Assembly: GCA_903932145.1 (NCBI GenBank)
Contig: CAIZFE010000112.1
Span: forward strand, 1 to 35,168
Source: an uncultured Rhodopila sp.
Lineage (GTDB): Bacteria > Pseudomonadota > Alphaproteobacteria > Acetobacterales > Acetobacteraceae
Direction of reading: 5' to 3'
Length of the DNA stretch: 35,168 bases
Each line of letters starts with the position of its first letter. The stretch's first letter is position 1. Positions 24,652 to 35,139 of the stretch are shown here, in pieces. Both the position numbers and the translations under genes were made by a program. The notes under the pieces are model-generated. The model ran no database searches. It had not been told where the DNA came from and was given only the letters and a program-made list of their open reading frames with translations.

Positions 24652-25873
24652 CGAGGCCATACGCGGTATGCAGGGCACGAACGGCAAGTTCCGTATATTC
24701 GGCGGCGATCAGCACGCTGACCTTGATCTCGCTGGTGGAAATAACCTGGATATTGATCGCCTTCTCGGCGAGCGCGCTGAACATGGTGTTGGCGACCCCT
24801 GCATGGCTGCGCATGCCGACGCCGACGACGCTGATCTTGGCGACATCCGTGTCCTCCAGCAGTTCAGCGTAATTGATCTGGTTCCTGATGGCGGCCAGCG
24901 CCGTGCGGGCGCGCGGCAGATCGGCCTTGCCGACGGTAAACGTCATGTCGGTCGTGCCGTCAGCGGAGATATTTTGCACGATCATATCGACGTTGGCGTT
25001 CTGCTCCGCCAGGGCGCCGAAAATCGTCGCGGCGATACCCGGCCGGTCAGGCACGCGGCGCACCGTGATCTTCGCTTCGTCGCGCGAGTAGGCTATGCCT
25101 GAAACAGTCTCTTTTTCCACAATCTCGTCCTCATCAACCACCAGCGTACCGGTGTCCTCTCCGGGCAGCGCGTCCGTGAAGCTGGACAACACCCGCACCC
25201 GGACACGTTCATTCATCGCCAGTTCCACGCTTCGCGTTTGCAGTACCTTGGCACCGACGGACGCGAGTTCCAGCATTTCCTCGTAAGATATCTTCGCCAA
25301 TTTTCTGGCTTTTGGCACGATCCGAGGATCAGTCGTATAGACGCCATCGACATCGGTATAGATGTCGCAGCGATCGGCCTTCAACGCCGCGGCCAGTGCC
25401 ACGGCCGAGGTATCCGACCCGCCCCGCCCCAATGTGGTGATCCGGTTGTCCGGGGCGATGCCCTGGAAGCCGGCGAGCACGGCGACCTGATTGATCTCCA
25501 TGCGCCGGATCAGTTCGTCGCCTTCGATCGACTGGATGCGGGCCTTGCCGTGCGCGGTGTCGGTGCGCAGCGGAATTTGCCACCCTTGCCAGGACCGGGC
25601 ATCGACCCCCTGCTCCTGCAAGCAGATTGCCAACAGGCCGGCGGTGACCTGTTCGCCCGTTGCCACCACCGCGTCGTATTCGCGGGCGTCGTGCAGCGGC
25701 GAAAGTTCGGAACACCACTTGACGAGTTGATTGGTGACTCCGGACATGGCGGAAACAACGACGGCAACCTGGTTGCCGTGCTCGACCTCGCGTTTGACGC
25801 GGGCGGCTACGTTGCGGATACGGTCAAGGTCGGCGACAGAGGTGCCGCCGAATTTCATCACGATACGGGCCAT
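24641..25873 (-). CDS. lysC: Aspartate kinase
   Basis: This encodes 410 residues, the length of the monofunctional aspartokinase that carries two ACT domains. It phosphorylates aspartate, opening the lysine, threonine, methionine and diaminopimelate pathways. The N-terminus [20 protein letters not shown] holds the KFGGTS nucleotide motif. [18 protein letters not shown] and [20 protein letters not shown] are family signatures. The ACT region begins about residue 265 ([20 protein letters not shown]) and ends with [18 protein letters not shown] and [12 protein letters not shown]. Feedback control by lysine or threonine is expected. It diverges from ubiG across 69 bases. Confidence 0.97.
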   Translation of the reverse strand: MARIVMKFGGTSVADLDRIRNVAARVKREVEHGNQVAVVVSAMSGVTNQLVKWCSELSPLHDAREYDAVVATGEQVTAGLLAICLQEQGVDARSWQGWQIPLRTDTAHGKARIQSIEGDELIRRMEINQVAVLAGFQGIAPDNRITTLGRGGSDTSAVALAAALKADRCDIYTDVDGVYTTDPRIVPKARKLAKISYEEMLELASVGAKVLQTRSVELAMNERVRVRVLSSFTDALPGEDTGTLVVDEDEIVEKETVSGIAYSRDEAKITVRRVPDRPGIAATIFGALAEQNANVDMIVQNISADGTTDMTFTVGKADLPRARTALAAIRNQINYAELLEDTDVAKISVVGVGMRSHAGVANTMFSALAEKAINIQVISTSEIKVSVLIAAEYTELAVRALHTAYGLDAV

Positions 25874-25942
25874 GAGCGGTTATCGGTTACCATTATTGAT
25901 GTGCGGGCGCACACTTACCGATGCGCGGCCCCAGGAGCAACC

Positions 25943-26761
25943 ATGAGTAGCGGAACTGTCTCGGCAGAAGAAATCGAAAAATTCGCCAAACTGGCATCGC
26001 GCTGGTGGGACCCGAATGGCCCGATGAAACCGCTGCACCAAATGAACCCGGTTCGGGTCGATTGGATACTCGAAGCCATGGCCGGACTGAACGTTAAGGC
26101 CGATCTGAACGTCACGGCTGGTCCCACCGTCATGGCGGGCGAAGACCCGCCATCCACGCCTTCCGGAGCCGGCCCAGCCCAAGGCGTGGAAGGAAGCCCC
26201 TCGCACGCCACGACGAGTCGCATCCTGGACGTCGGCTGCGGCGCCGGCCTCGCCTCCGAAGCGTTGGCTCGGCATGGTCACGATGTCCTTGGCATCGACG
26301 CGGCCGGAGAGGCGATCGAAGCGGCGCGCGCCCATGCCGAGGGACAGGATTTGCGGCTGACGTATCGGTCGTGCCTTGCCGAGGACCTCGCGGCGGAAGG
26401 ACTGCGCTTCCCGGTGATTACCGCGCTGGAAGTGATCGAGCATGTGCCTGACCCGGCGGCGTTCGTCCGCGTCCTGGCAGGGCTGCTGGAACCCGGCGGG
26501 CTGCTGGTCATGTCTACATTGAACCGCACAAAGCGCTCCTGGATCGTCGGCAAGCTCGGTGCCGAGTATATCCTGCGCATGCTGCCGGTGGGCACGCACG
26601 ACTGGAAGGCGTTCATCGCCCCGGCCGAGCTGGCCGGGATGATGCGAGCGGCCGGACTTCGGGTCGGCAAGACGACCGGGCTGGGCGTCGATCCGTTGAC
26701 CGGGCAATGGCGTATCGGACGGGATATGGCGGTTAACTACATGATGGCGGGGGTGCGGTAG
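25943..26761 (+). CDS. ubiG: Ubiquinone biosynthesis O-methyltransferase UbiG, with an internal insertion
   Basis: This encodes 272 residues with AGGAG 7 bases before the ATG; UbiG is usually about 240-250 residues. It carries out both O-methylations in ubiquinone synthesis. The N-terminus [20 protein letters not shown], then [13 protein letters not shown], is typical. SAM motif I is [19 protein letters not shown] (94-112). [11 protein letters not shown] and the loop [20 protein letters not shown] are UbiG signatures. Residues about 50-91 replace the short linker normally found between the N-terminal helices and motif I. Their DNA contains two adjacent perfect stem-loops (26132-26189). The frame is kept open, so the enzyme is probably still made. 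Confidence 0.94.
   Translation: MSSGTVSAEEIEKFAKLASRWWDPNGPMKPLHQMNPVRVDWILEAMAGLNVKADLNVTAGPTVMAGEDPPSTPSGAGPAQGVEGSPSHATTSRILDVGCGAGLASEALARHGHDVLGIDAAGEAIEAARAHAEGQDLRLTYRSCLAEDLAAEGLRFPVITALEVIEHVPDPAAFVRVLAGLLEPGGLLVMSTLNRTKRSWIVGKLGAEYILRMLPVGTHDWKAFIAPAELAGMMRAAGLRVGKTTGLGVDPLTGQWRIGRDMAVNYMMAGVR
26132..26189. repeat. Palindromic repeat element inserted in frame inside ubiG
   Basis: Two adjacent perfect stem-loops: ATGGCGGG (26132-26139) with CCCGCCAT (26146-26153), loop CGAAGA; then CCACGCCTT (26154-26162) with AAGGCGTGG (26181-26189), loop of 18. The encoded residues ([20 protein letters not shown]) are low-complexity and have no counterpart in ordinary UbiG. The structure resembles intergenic REP/BIME elements and the RPE insertions known inside Rickettsia genes. 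Confidence 0.75.
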
Positions 26762-26875
26762 GCTTCGGCATCATGATTGTCGTCGAGCGGAAAAACACCG
26801 CCGCCCGCCACCAAGGGCCGGCGGATGGGGTCGATGTGTAGGTTCAGTCAGCCATGACTGTGAAGGTTTCAACGG

Positions 26876-26971
26876 TCACGGGATAAAGCGCGCTGCCCAT
26901 GCCGCAACAATATTAAGCAGACCGACGCCGATCGGCAGTATCACGAAGGCGAACAACTGGAATTCATTCAT
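26876..26971 (-). CDS. 31-residue single-helix membrane protein
   Basis: The peptide starts MNEFQLFAFVILPIGVGLLN and continues IVAAWAARFIP. It is one hydrophobic helix (about residues 5-26) with a positively charged end. A near-ideal GGGAGG lies 8 bases before the ATG, which is strong support for translation in so short a frame. Its ATG overlaps the TGA of the upstream frame at 27174-26968 (ATGA). No known family comes to mind; very small proteins of this type often bind larger membrane complexes (inference). Confidence 0.55.
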   Translation of the reverse strand: MNEFQLFAFVILPIGVGLLNIVAAWAARFIP

Positions 26972-27174
26972 CCGCGAAGCCTCCCGAGGGTGTGCTGTGC
27001 GCCGAGGTGCAATGCCGCGGCGATGACGATCCGGGCGACGGCACCAATTGCAACGGATGATAACCGCAATCCGGCTGAGTTGTAAAAGAATGCCGCCGCG
27101 ATGGGGACTGCAACGCCGACACGGGAACTGCTGAGTGGCCAGCAGCAACCGCATGCGCTATCGCCCGTGACCAT
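26968..27174 (-). CDS. Possible small membrane protein coupled to the 31-residue ORF
   Basis: A 68-codon frame from ATG 27174: MVTGDSACGCCWPLSSSRVG, then hydrophobic VAVPIAAAFFYNSAGLRLSS and VAIGAVARIVIAAALHLGAQ, and a basic end. It could form two membrane helices. Its stop overlaps the next ATG by four bases. No good ribosome site is seen, and the 5' end lies close to the lpxB start on the other strand, so it may be only a permissive frame. Confidence 0.3.
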   Translation of the reverse strand: MVTGDSACGCCWPLSSSRVGVAVPIAAAFFYNSAGLRLSSVAIGAVARIVIAAALHLGAQHTLGRLRG

Positions 27175-27192
27175 GATGGATCGTGCCCCGAG

Positions 27193-28326
27193 ATGACCTC
27201 TGTTTACCTGATCGCCGGCGAACAAAGCGGGGATGTCCTGGGTGCCAGGCTCATGCACGCGATCAAGGCGCGCCGTCCCGACATCAGCTTTGCCGGCATC
27301 GGCGGCAGCGCCATGCAGGCCGAGGGACTGACCAGCCTGTTCCCGATTCGCTCGCTGGCGTTGATGGGATTGTTGGAAGTCCTGCCGAAAATACTCGAAC
27401 TCCGTACGTTGCTAAAACGCACCGTGGCCGACATCCAGGCGCGGGCGCCGGATATCCTGGTCACCATCGACTCGCCCGGTTTCACCCTGCGGGTGCTGAA
27501 GGCGCTACAGCCGACGACGCTGAAGCGCGCGCATTACGTCGCTCCGCAGGTCTGGGCGTGGCGGGAGAGCCGGGTGAAGCATTATCCCGGGCTGTGGGAC
27601 CAATTGCTGTGCCTGCTGCCGTTCGAGCCGGCCTTCTTCGCCGGTCACGGCCTGCCCGCTCGCTTTGTCGGCCATCCGGTGCTGGAAAGCGGTGCCGAAA
27701 CCGGCAACGCGGAGCGGTTCCGCGCCCGTCATGGCATCGCGCCGGATGCGAAGATCCTGACCGTCATGCCGGGCAGCCGCCAGACCGAGGTGTCCCGGCT
27801 GCTGCCGATCCTGGAGGCAACCATCCGGCTGCTGCCGGAACCGGTCGTGCCGGTTGTGCCGCTGGCCGGGCCGGTCGAGGCCATGGTGCGCGAACGCACG
27901 TCATCCTGGCCGATCCCGCCGATTCTGGTGGCGGACACGGCGGATAAGCATGACGCGTTCGCGGCCTCATCGGCGGCGCTGACGAAGTCGGGGACCTCGA
28001 CGCTGGAACTGGCGCTGGCCAACGTGCCGATGCTGGTCACCTACCGGATCAACCCCTTGTCGCACCAGATCGTCAAGCGGGTGGTGAAGGTTAAGTATGC
28101 GTCGATCCTGAATTTGCTGTTGGACCGGCCGGTGGTCCCGGAACTGCTGCAATACGAGAGCCGGCCGGATCGGCTCGCCGCCGAATTGCACCGTCTGTTG
28201 ACCGACCCCGTCGCCATCGCCGCCCAACGCCAGGGCTTCGCCGAGGCCCTGACGATGTTGCGCCCGCCCGCCGGTTTGCCGTCCGAAGCGGCGGCCGACG
28301 CGGTATTGTCGATGCTGGACATGTGA
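27193..28326 (+). CDS. lpxB: Lipid-A-disaccharide synthase LpxB
   Basis: This encodes 377 residues of glycosyltransferase family 19. It joins UDP-2,3-diacylglucosamine and lipid X to give the lipid A disaccharide at the inner membrane. Visible signatures are YLIAGEQSGDVLGARLMHAI at the N-terminus, FAGIGGSAMQAEGL, LVTIDSPGFTLRVLK, YVAPQVWAWRESRVK, FVGHPVLE and the C-terminal TKSGTSTLELALANVPMLVT. It is complete. lpxB usually ends the lpxD-fabZ-lpxA operon; here it stands alone after a 220-base gap containing two tiny minus-strand ORFs. The ribosome site is weak (CCGAG). Confidence 0.96.
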   Translation: MTSVYLIAGEQSGDVLGARLMHAIKARRPDISFAGIGGSAMQAEGLTSLFPIRSLALMGLLEVLPKILELRTLLKRTVADIQARAPDILVTIDSPGFTLRVLKALQPTTLKRAHYVAPQVWAWRESRVKHYPGLWDQLLCLLPFEPAFFAGHGLPARFVGHPVLESGAETGNAERFRARHGIAPDAKILTVMPGSRQTEVSRLLPILEATIRLLPEPVVPVVPLAGPVEAMVRERTSSWPIPPILVADTADKHDAFAASSAALTKSGTSTLELALANVPMLVTYRINPLSHQIVKRVVKVKYASILNLLLDRPVVPELLQYESRPDRLAAELHRLLTDPVAIAAQRQGFAEALTMLRPPAGLPSEAAADAVLSMLDM

Positions 28327-28445
28327 AACGAACGGCACCGGCCAGACGTTTATCCTACGGTTCTCGGGCGGAAATCCGCTAAACACTTGACGCCCCGGCT
28401 GACTACGCTAGCAGACCTCCAGCAGCACGGAAGGGAGACGCAACC

Positions 28446-29183
28446 ATGCGACAACTGATCGCGGGAAACTGGAAAATGCACTGCCTCGCCGCCGAGGCGG
28501 TCGCCTTGGCGCAGGGCATCGCGGCGGGCGCCTCCGGTATTGGGGCCGAACTGCTGGTGTGTCCGACCGCGCTGCATGTCGCCGCGGTGGCGCAGGCGCT
28601 GCAAGGGTCCAACGTCGCCGTTGGCGGCCAGGACTGCCACCAGGCCAAACAGGGCGCCCACACCGGCGACATTGGCGGCCCGATGCTGCGCGACGCCGGC
28701 GCCTCCTGGGTCATTCTGGGCCACTCCGAACGCCGCCAAAACCATGGCGAAACCGATGAACTGGTGCGCGAGAAGACCCTCGCCGCGGTCGAAGCCGGCC
28801 TGACCCCGATTGTCTGCGTCGGTGAAACCGCCGATCAGCGGGCCGGCGGCCAGGAAACCGAAACCGTCGGCTGGCAACTCGCCGGCAGCCTGCCGAAGCC
28901 GTTCACCGGAGTCGTTGCCTATGAGCCGGTCTGGGCGATCGGCACCGGCAAGACCGCGACCGAACAGGACGTCGCCACCATGCACGCGTTTATCCGCGAG
29001 GAACTGGTGCGCCAGTTCGGTGACGCCGGCCAGATCATCCGCATTCTGTATGGCGGTTCGGTCAAAGCCGCCAATGCCGCGTCGCTGATGGCGGTGCCGA
29101 ATGTGGGCGGCGCCCTGGTTGGCGGCGCCAGTCTGAACGCCGAGGAATTTCTGGCGATTGCCCGCGCCGCCCGGGCAGGGTAG
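28446..29183 (+). CDS. tpiA: Triosephosphate isomerase
   Basis: This encodes 245 residues with AAGGGAG 10 bases before the ATG. It interconverts dihydroxyacetone phosphate and glyceraldehyde 3-phosphate. Active-site residues are Lys10 (AGNWKM), His93 (LGHSERR) and the base Glu160 ([14 protein letters not shown]). The phosphate loop [10 protein letters not shown] and the final [15 protein letters not shown] are present. It is a full TIM barrel with no insertions. tpiA-secG-pyrG is a common alphaproteobacterial order and is kept here. Confidence 0.97.
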   Translation: MRQLIAGNWKMHCLAAEAVALAQGIAAGASGIGAELLVCPTALHVAAVAQALQGSNVAVGGQDCHQAKQGAHTGDIGGPMLRDAGASWVILGHSERRQNHGETDELVREKTLAAVEAGLTPIVCVGETADQRAGGQETETVGWQLAGSLPKPFTGVVAYEPVWAIGTGKTATEQDVATMHAFIREELVRQFGDAGQIIRILYGGSVKAANAASLMAVPNVGGALVGGASLNAEEFLAIARAARAG

Positions 29184-29230
29184 AAGGCGCGCGCGGCATC
29201 GCCGCCCGATTTGTTTGAAAGTACCTCGCG

Positions 29231-29551
29231 TTGAGCACCGTCCTGCTGATCATCCACCTGTTCGTCACCCTCAGCCTGATCGGCGTCGTGCTGATCCAGC
29301 GCAGCGAGGGCGGCGGTCTCGGTATCGGAAGCTCCCAGGGCATGGGGTCTTTCATGTCCGGGCGCGGCACCGCCAACCTGTTGACCCGCACGACCGCCGT
29401 CCTGGCGGCGGCGTTCTTCGCGCTGTCGATGACCCTCGCGCTGCTGAACCGCGGCACCTCCGGGCCGACCCGCTCGATCCTCGATACGCCGGCGTCAAGC
29501 AGCAGCACGGCCCCTGTCGCGCCGGCTGGTCCGTCCGCGCCGACCAACTGA
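29231..29551 (+). CDS. secG: Preprotein translocase subunit SecG
   Basis: This encodes 106 residues from a TTG start; no ATG is available nearby and the ribosome site is weak (GAAAG). It has two membrane helices: residues 2-22 (VLLIIHLFVTLSLIGVVLIQ) and about 53-72 (AVLAAAFFALSMTLALLN). Between them is the signature QRSEGGGLGIGSSQGMGSFM followed by SGRGTANLLTRTT. The C-terminal tail is Ser/Pro/Ala-rich. SecG assists SecYE in protein export. It lies between tpiA and pyrG as in many relatives. Confidence 0.93.
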   Translation: MSTVLLIIHLFVTLSLIGVVLIQRSEGGGLGIGSSQGMGSFMSGRGTANLLTRTTAVLAAAFFALSMTLALLNRGTSGPTRSILDTPASSSSTAPVAPAGPSAPTN

Positions 29552-29571
29552 TCGCCAAACTAAATGTGTGA

Positions 29572-31257
<1,686 letters not shown>

Positions 31258-31397
31258 AGGTGTTATCGCTCGTGCTAAACTGTGGGATTGGTTATATTTT
31301 GAAACGATCGCCGGGGGATGCAGACGTGTTTCCGGCACAAACGGCGAGAAGACCGACCATTGGGCCGTCAGAGTGAGCACATAAGCCACACTTCCCG

Positions 31398-32108
31398 TCA
31401 CCCATCCGCGGCCGCCCAGCCGAACTCCAGCAGCGGCAGGGCGGCAAGATACCGGTCGAACAGCCGCATCGGCAGGCCGGCATCGCGGACATCGGCGTCT
31501 GACAGCGGGGTTCGCGCCGTCAGGTTGCGATGTTTCAGGAACGGCTCGACGTCCGTTCCCTTGCCGGCTTCGCAGCCGCGCGGCAGGCGTTTGGTGGCGT
31601 CCTCGTCCTCGGCCAGCGGTATGCCGTTGGTGTCCAGAGCCTTGACCACGTCGATGAACCGTTCCGGCCAAGTCAGGATACGCTGGCGCAGCCGGTCCAG
31701 CGCCGCGGGTTCCGGGTGCCAGAACCCGGCGTCCACGAAACAGGCCCCCGGCTCGATATGAATATAGAACAGCCCGGACGCGAGCTTCGTCCCCGTCCGG
31801 GTCAGTGAGGCGCCGCAATGCGTCTTGTACGGACGCTTATCTTTCGAAAACCGCACATCGCGATGGATGCGGAAGATCGCTTTTTCCGGGTCGCCATTGA
31901 GCGGCAATTTGCGCGCGGCAGCGAGCGTCAGCAGATCGGCGACCAGCGCGATCATCGGGCCGCGGACAGTCGCCTCGTATTCGTCGCGCCGCGGTTTGAA
32001 CCAGTCGGCGTTGTTGTTGGCGGCGAGATCGCGCAGGAAGCGCAGGCCCGCTCCGGGAAAGCCGGTGAAGTTCATCGTCGGGTTTGGTTCAGCGGTGTGG
32101 TTGGTCAT
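31398..32108 (-). CDS. DUF2461 (TIGR02453) family protein
   Basis: This encodes 236 residues. Family landmarks are FPGAGLRFLRDLAANNNADW with FKPRRDEYEATVRGPM near the N-terminus, IFRIHRDVRFSKDKRPYKTH in the middle, and GLFYIHIEPGACFVDAGFWH. The C-terminal half carries LPRGCEAG and HRNLTARTPLSDADV. The family is widespread, with no agreed biochemical role. An in-frame ATG at residue 12 is an alternative start. It is convergent with pyrG; 140 bases between them show no gene. Confidence 0.88.
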   Translation of the reverse strand: MTNHTAEPNPTMNFTGFPGAGLRFLRDLAANNNADWFKPRRDEYEATVRGPMIALVADLLTLAAARKLPLNGDPEKAIFRIHRDVRFSKDKRPYKTHCGASLTRTGTKLASGLFYIHIEPGACFVDAGFWHPEPAALDRLRQRILTWPERFIDVVKALDTNGIPLAEDEDATKRLPRGCEAGKGTDVEPFLKHRNLTARTPLSDADVRDAGLPMRLFDRYLAALPLLEFGWAAADG

Positions 32109-32184
32109 GATGGCAGCCTATGGCCCGCGCGCTCGCGGCGCCAGACGACACGGGTAGGCTGTGGTCTCGGCGTCCGGGAATGAC

Positions 32185-34050
32185 TTAATCCAACGTCAAC
32201 AGACGCGCTGCCTCGACACGCTCGGTAGAGGTGAGAACGGGGTTGGCTGCCACAGGGCCGCGACCTTCGAGATAATCCAGTGCGGTGAGTCCGGTACTGT
32301 CGCGAAGCGCCTTGTCCGCATGCGCCAGGAGCAACTGACGTATGACCGTCAGGCTTGCGTTCGCGGCAGCATACATCAGAGCCGTTCGGCTGCCGTGTTC
32401 AATCTGAAGATCACCACACCTATCCTGGCTGAAATTTCGCGGGCCGATATCGTTGTCGGGGATGTCTTCCGGTGCCAAACTTTGGCGATCGACCGCCGCT
32501 CCCGCACGCAGGAGTAAGCCAACGGTGTCACCGTCATCGAATTGCGCGGCGGTCATTAGTGGTGTCTTCCCGAAGCGATTCGTTTGGTCCGCAGGTACAT
32601 AGGCGTCGAGCAGCATCCGGATCGCGTCCGGCCGGTCAACGGCGAGGGACAGCAAGGGCTCCAGCAACACCGGCAGGCTCGCCTGCCCCGACAACAATGT
32701 CGCAAGGTCAGGCGTGGCGTCGGCGCGCATGATGGCAACGGCTAACGGATCGGGCGGGACGTTTGAAAAGGTCCAAAAAACAGTCTGGCTAACCGCGACA
32801 TAGGCGGCCTGGTGTGCATCTGCCTGCGAGAATGCGAATCTGGATCGGTATGTTTCGGCCAGATCGTCGATTGCGCGCCGAAACAGGGGCTCGACACGCA
32901 GGAAAGCATGCCGGTTCGCGATCGACTCATAACTCCAGGCCTCCAACGGAAGCGCTGGCGTGCTTCCATCCGGAGACCAGCCCGCCGGATTGTGGCTACT
33001 GGCGGCTATCAGCCGGCTTGGCGCTACGCGGGCGATCAGTTCTTGCTGCCGCCATTCCGCCCAGAAGGAAAAGCGTATCGAGCCATTGCAGCGCCCGAAT
33101 GCCTCGCCATCGTAGGGGCTGACCGCATCGGAGAGAACCCGGATGCTGGCCGGCCAGGGATATTCCGTAACGTCACATTCGGAATGCGGAACAAAATAAT
33201 CGCGCTGTCCACCAAACTGCGGGGTCGTCGCCTTTATGAGTTCCGGATGCTGCGCGAATAGACGGCAAGGCAGAGGCAGACCGTCGCCGCTCATGCCGAG
33301 CCTTGCGACAATCCAATCGGTGCCGGAGTAGTTCGGTGCCTGGCAAGCGTGCTCCCGCTGATATAGCGCTATCCAGTTGGACTTGTCCGGCGCGGCGTTG
33401 TCCGAACAGTCGAAGCCCGCGCTTCGTTCCGTGAGCTTCAGCAGTGCCGTCATCCGAGCCAAATGTGCCGGCGAGGCGGGTGTGTAGTAGCGCAGGGCGA
33501 GAATTTCGCCCCAAGGCGCGGCATCCGCTTCTTCTTGCTTCGATGCTTGTTCCCAATGTCCGTCGTCCACGCCCTGAAAAATCGCGAGCGCTGTTTGGGG
33601 CGTATACGGCAGGGCCATCATCGCGTCATGTACGGCCCAAGTTGTCACAGACGATGGTGCCAGTGGGTGATCGGAGTCAGGCGGTGCAAGTTCCCGAAGT
33701 GCCTTTTCACGAGCCTCGAAAGCTTGTTGCAGGCACGCCGTCGTTTCGGCGGCCAGAGAAACGGCGGCCCCTCCTTGTGCCGGGACTTTGCAAATGTCCG
33801 TGGCCCGCCAGAGCCATGCCCGCTGGAGCGACACAATGTCGCCGCGATGAGCGCCCGCATTCGACAGTGCCACCTGATATGTGTCGTTGAGAGTCTGATC
33901 CGCCTGCGACAACGCGGGGCTGGAGCAGATCAGGTGCTCCATGGGCCGGCTGGCATGTTCACACCGGAAGCTTGGCCCGGGCGCCGCCGCGCGTGCCGGG
34001 TGGGCAAAGCTTGAAAGTGCTGCGATCAGCAGTGCGGATACGAGGCGCAT
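32185..34050 (-). CDS. Secreted protein with LprI-type lysozyme-inhibitor domain and C-terminal ankyrin repeats
   Basis: This encodes 621 residues. A signal peptide, MRLVSALLIAALSSFAHPAR ending in AAA, directs export. Residues about 28-115 form an LprI/DUF1311 domain: FRCEHASRPMEHLICSSPAL, then SQADQTLNDTYQVAL and the Cys of ATDICK and TTACLQQAFEAREKAL. The long middle (about 130-470) has several Cys and many aromatics, with no domain I recognise. Ankyrin-type repeats close the protein, including NRFGKTPLMTAAQFDDGDTV with GLLLRAGAAVD, and SRTALMYAAANASLTVIRQL with DSTGLTALDYL. It is likely periplasmic. LprI domains inhibit host lysozyme in studied cases; that role here is inference. Confidence 0.8.
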   Translation of the reverse strand: MRLVSALLIAALSSFAHPARAAAPGPSFRCEHASRPMEHLICSSPALSQADQTLNDTYQVALSNAGAHRGDIVSLQRAWLWRATDICKVPAQGGAAVSLAAETTACLQQAFEAREKALRELAPPDSDHPLAPSSVTTWAVHDAMMALPYTPQTALAIFQGVDDGHWEQASKQEEADAAPWGEILALRYYTPASPAHLARMTALLKLTERSAGFDCSDNAAPDKSNWIALYQREHACQAPNYSGTDWIVARLGMSGDGLPLPCRLFAQHPELIKATTPQFGGQRDYFVPHSECDVTEYPWPASIRVLSDAVSPYDGEAFGRCNGSIRFSFWAEWRQQELIARVAPSRLIAASSHNPAGWSPDGSTPALPLEAWSYESIANRHAFLRVEPLFRRAIDDLAETYRSRFAFSQADAHQAAYVAVSQTVFWTFSNVPPDPLAVAIMRADATPDLATLLSGQASLPVLLEPLLSLAVDRPDAIRMLLDAYVPADQTNRFGKTPLMTAAQFDDGDTVGLLLRAGAAVDRQSLAPEDIPDNDIGPRNFSQDRCGDLQIEHGSRTALMYAAANASLTVIRQLLLAHADKALRDSTGLTALDYLEGRGPVAANPVLTSTERVEAARLLTLD

Positions 34051-34296
34051 AAAGATCCATGCAGTCAGCTCGTTACATTACGGCAATGCACGGCGAAACA
34101 CAAGTTGATCGTATAACAATAGATAGGCCGATGCACGCTGGGCACGCCTGAGGTGAGGCCGGCTTCTTCGGCGCACGGGCAATCGGGTGAACGTGCGTAC
34201 TGCGAACCGTCGCAATTTTCTAACCGTGAGCACGGTAGCGTCCGACCCGGGTTAGGTCGGGTTTGTGCCTTCTGGCGAAAAGGAAGGCTTACCACT

Positions 34297-34323
34297 GAGG
34301 CACAGAGGCACAGAGGCACAGAG
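34297..34323. repeat. Short tandem repeat, three copies of GAGGCACA
   Basis: Three perfect copies of the 8-mer GAGGCACA plus a partial GAG, preceded by ACCACT. From memory, ACCAC...GAGGCACAGAG-type runs recur between genes in unrelated bacteria. No spacers are present, so it is not CRISPR. Confidence 0.85.
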
Positions 34324-34483
34324 CAGAATGCAACACGGCCGGTAGTACCGGCCCGGGTTCGCCTAAACCTCTTTGCCTCGGAGGTTCAAATGACTGCGTT
34401 CCGTCTGCCGGGATGGCGCCCAATGGGACGCTTATCGTGAACATTCATTCAACCAGTTACCCTGCTTGGAATGCAAGCCAAGG

Positions 34484-34511
34484 TTGACATAAACTAACGT
34501 TTAAGTTAATA
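34484..34511 (+). promoter_or_regulatory. Candidate sigma-70 promoter for the right-edge gene
   Basis: A consensus -35 TTGACA (34484-34489) is 16 bases from TTAATA (34506-34511). The -10 ends only 8 bases before the ATG at 34520, which would make a leaderless or nearly leaderless mRNA; no Shine-Dalgarno sequence precedes the ATG. Confidence 0.5.
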
Positions 34512-34519
34512 GGACAGAC

Positions 34520-35088
34520 ATGGAGCAAACGGTGCCAACCATCTCCCGGCCTGCCTCACCCGATCCCGCACAGGACCGGTTCGGCTGCACCGCGCCCGCC
34601 TCCAGCATACCAGAACGCCTTGCCGCCCTGCTCCATGTCGTTCGCGTCCTGCTCGGTCACGGCCGCCGGCTCGCGGAAACCACCCCGGATCAGGCCGCCA
34701 GCGAAAAATTCGCCATTCTGGCCGCCGTCTGCAGCACCTACAATCTGCCGTCCATCCTCGCCCGGGTGCAGCGCGGCATCATGCGCGCTATGGCGCTGGA
34801 GCGTTATCTGCTCGCCCGCGCCGAAAAAGGCCGCGAGATCGCATTTGTGTACCTGCGCGAGCGCACGCCAGCCAAGCCGCCGGCCACGCCATCGGGCGAA
34901 CCCGAGAGGAGCCGCCAGAGGGGCCTCCAGAGGGTTCGCAACAGGCGCCCAAGCCCGGGCGCCGCCCGTTCGATCCTGACAATCTACACATACCCACACT
35001 CAAGGAACTCGACGCCGAGGTGCGCCGCCGTCCGTTAGGCCGAGATTCCGTCTTTAAGGGGGCGCAAATATCTGAAATATTTAAGTAA
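34520..35088 (+). pseudogene. Hypothetical protein gene, frameshifted and truncated
   Basis: From ATG 34520 the frame reads a helical, Leu/Ala/Arg-rich protein (PERLAALLHVVRVLLGHGRR, AILAAVCSTYNLPSILARVQ, YLLARAEKGREIAFVYLRER). At about 34900 the protein character moves to another frame, giving EEPPEGPPEGSQQAPKPGRR, then PFDPDNLHIPTLKELDAEVR with RRPLGR, and stops at 35086-35088. The original frame instead runs on as Arg/Ser-rich sequence to 35038. The switch equals one lost or two gained bases. From memory, ...PTLKELEAQVRRRPLGR is followed by a further conserved region in Acetobacteraceae hypotheticals, so the end also looks truncated. No function is known to me. Confidence 0.6.
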
Positions 35089-35139
35089 AATGCCAAAACT
35101 CCCCGCGCTACTGGCTACATTTCACTCCCAGGAGATCGA

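Larger units (their letters stand above)
34051..34519. other. Gene-free stretch of about 470 bases with several palindromes
   Basis: I see no supported gene here. It holds ACCGTGAGCACGGT (34223-34236); CCGACC (34242-34247) paired with GGTCGG (34255-34260) and followed by GTTTGT; the GAGGCACA repeats (34297-34323); and a perfect 17-bp palindrome GGCCGGTAGTACCGGCC (34337-34353). The mix looks like remnants of interspersed repeats between the ankyrin gene and the accessory gene at the right edge. Confidence 0.6.

Noticed and set aside
23278..24720. 480-codon plus-strand frame opposite the nitronate monooxygenase-like gene
   Set aside because: Antisense of a clear enzyme gene, with no recognisable motif.
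34297..34323. Possible CRISPR-like repeat
   Set aside because: Units of 8 bases are contiguous, with no spacers and no cas genes.
34390..34440. 16-codon ORF in the right-hand gene-free stretch (MTAFRLPGWRPMGRLS)
   Set aside because: Too short, with no conservation signal and no strong ribosome site.
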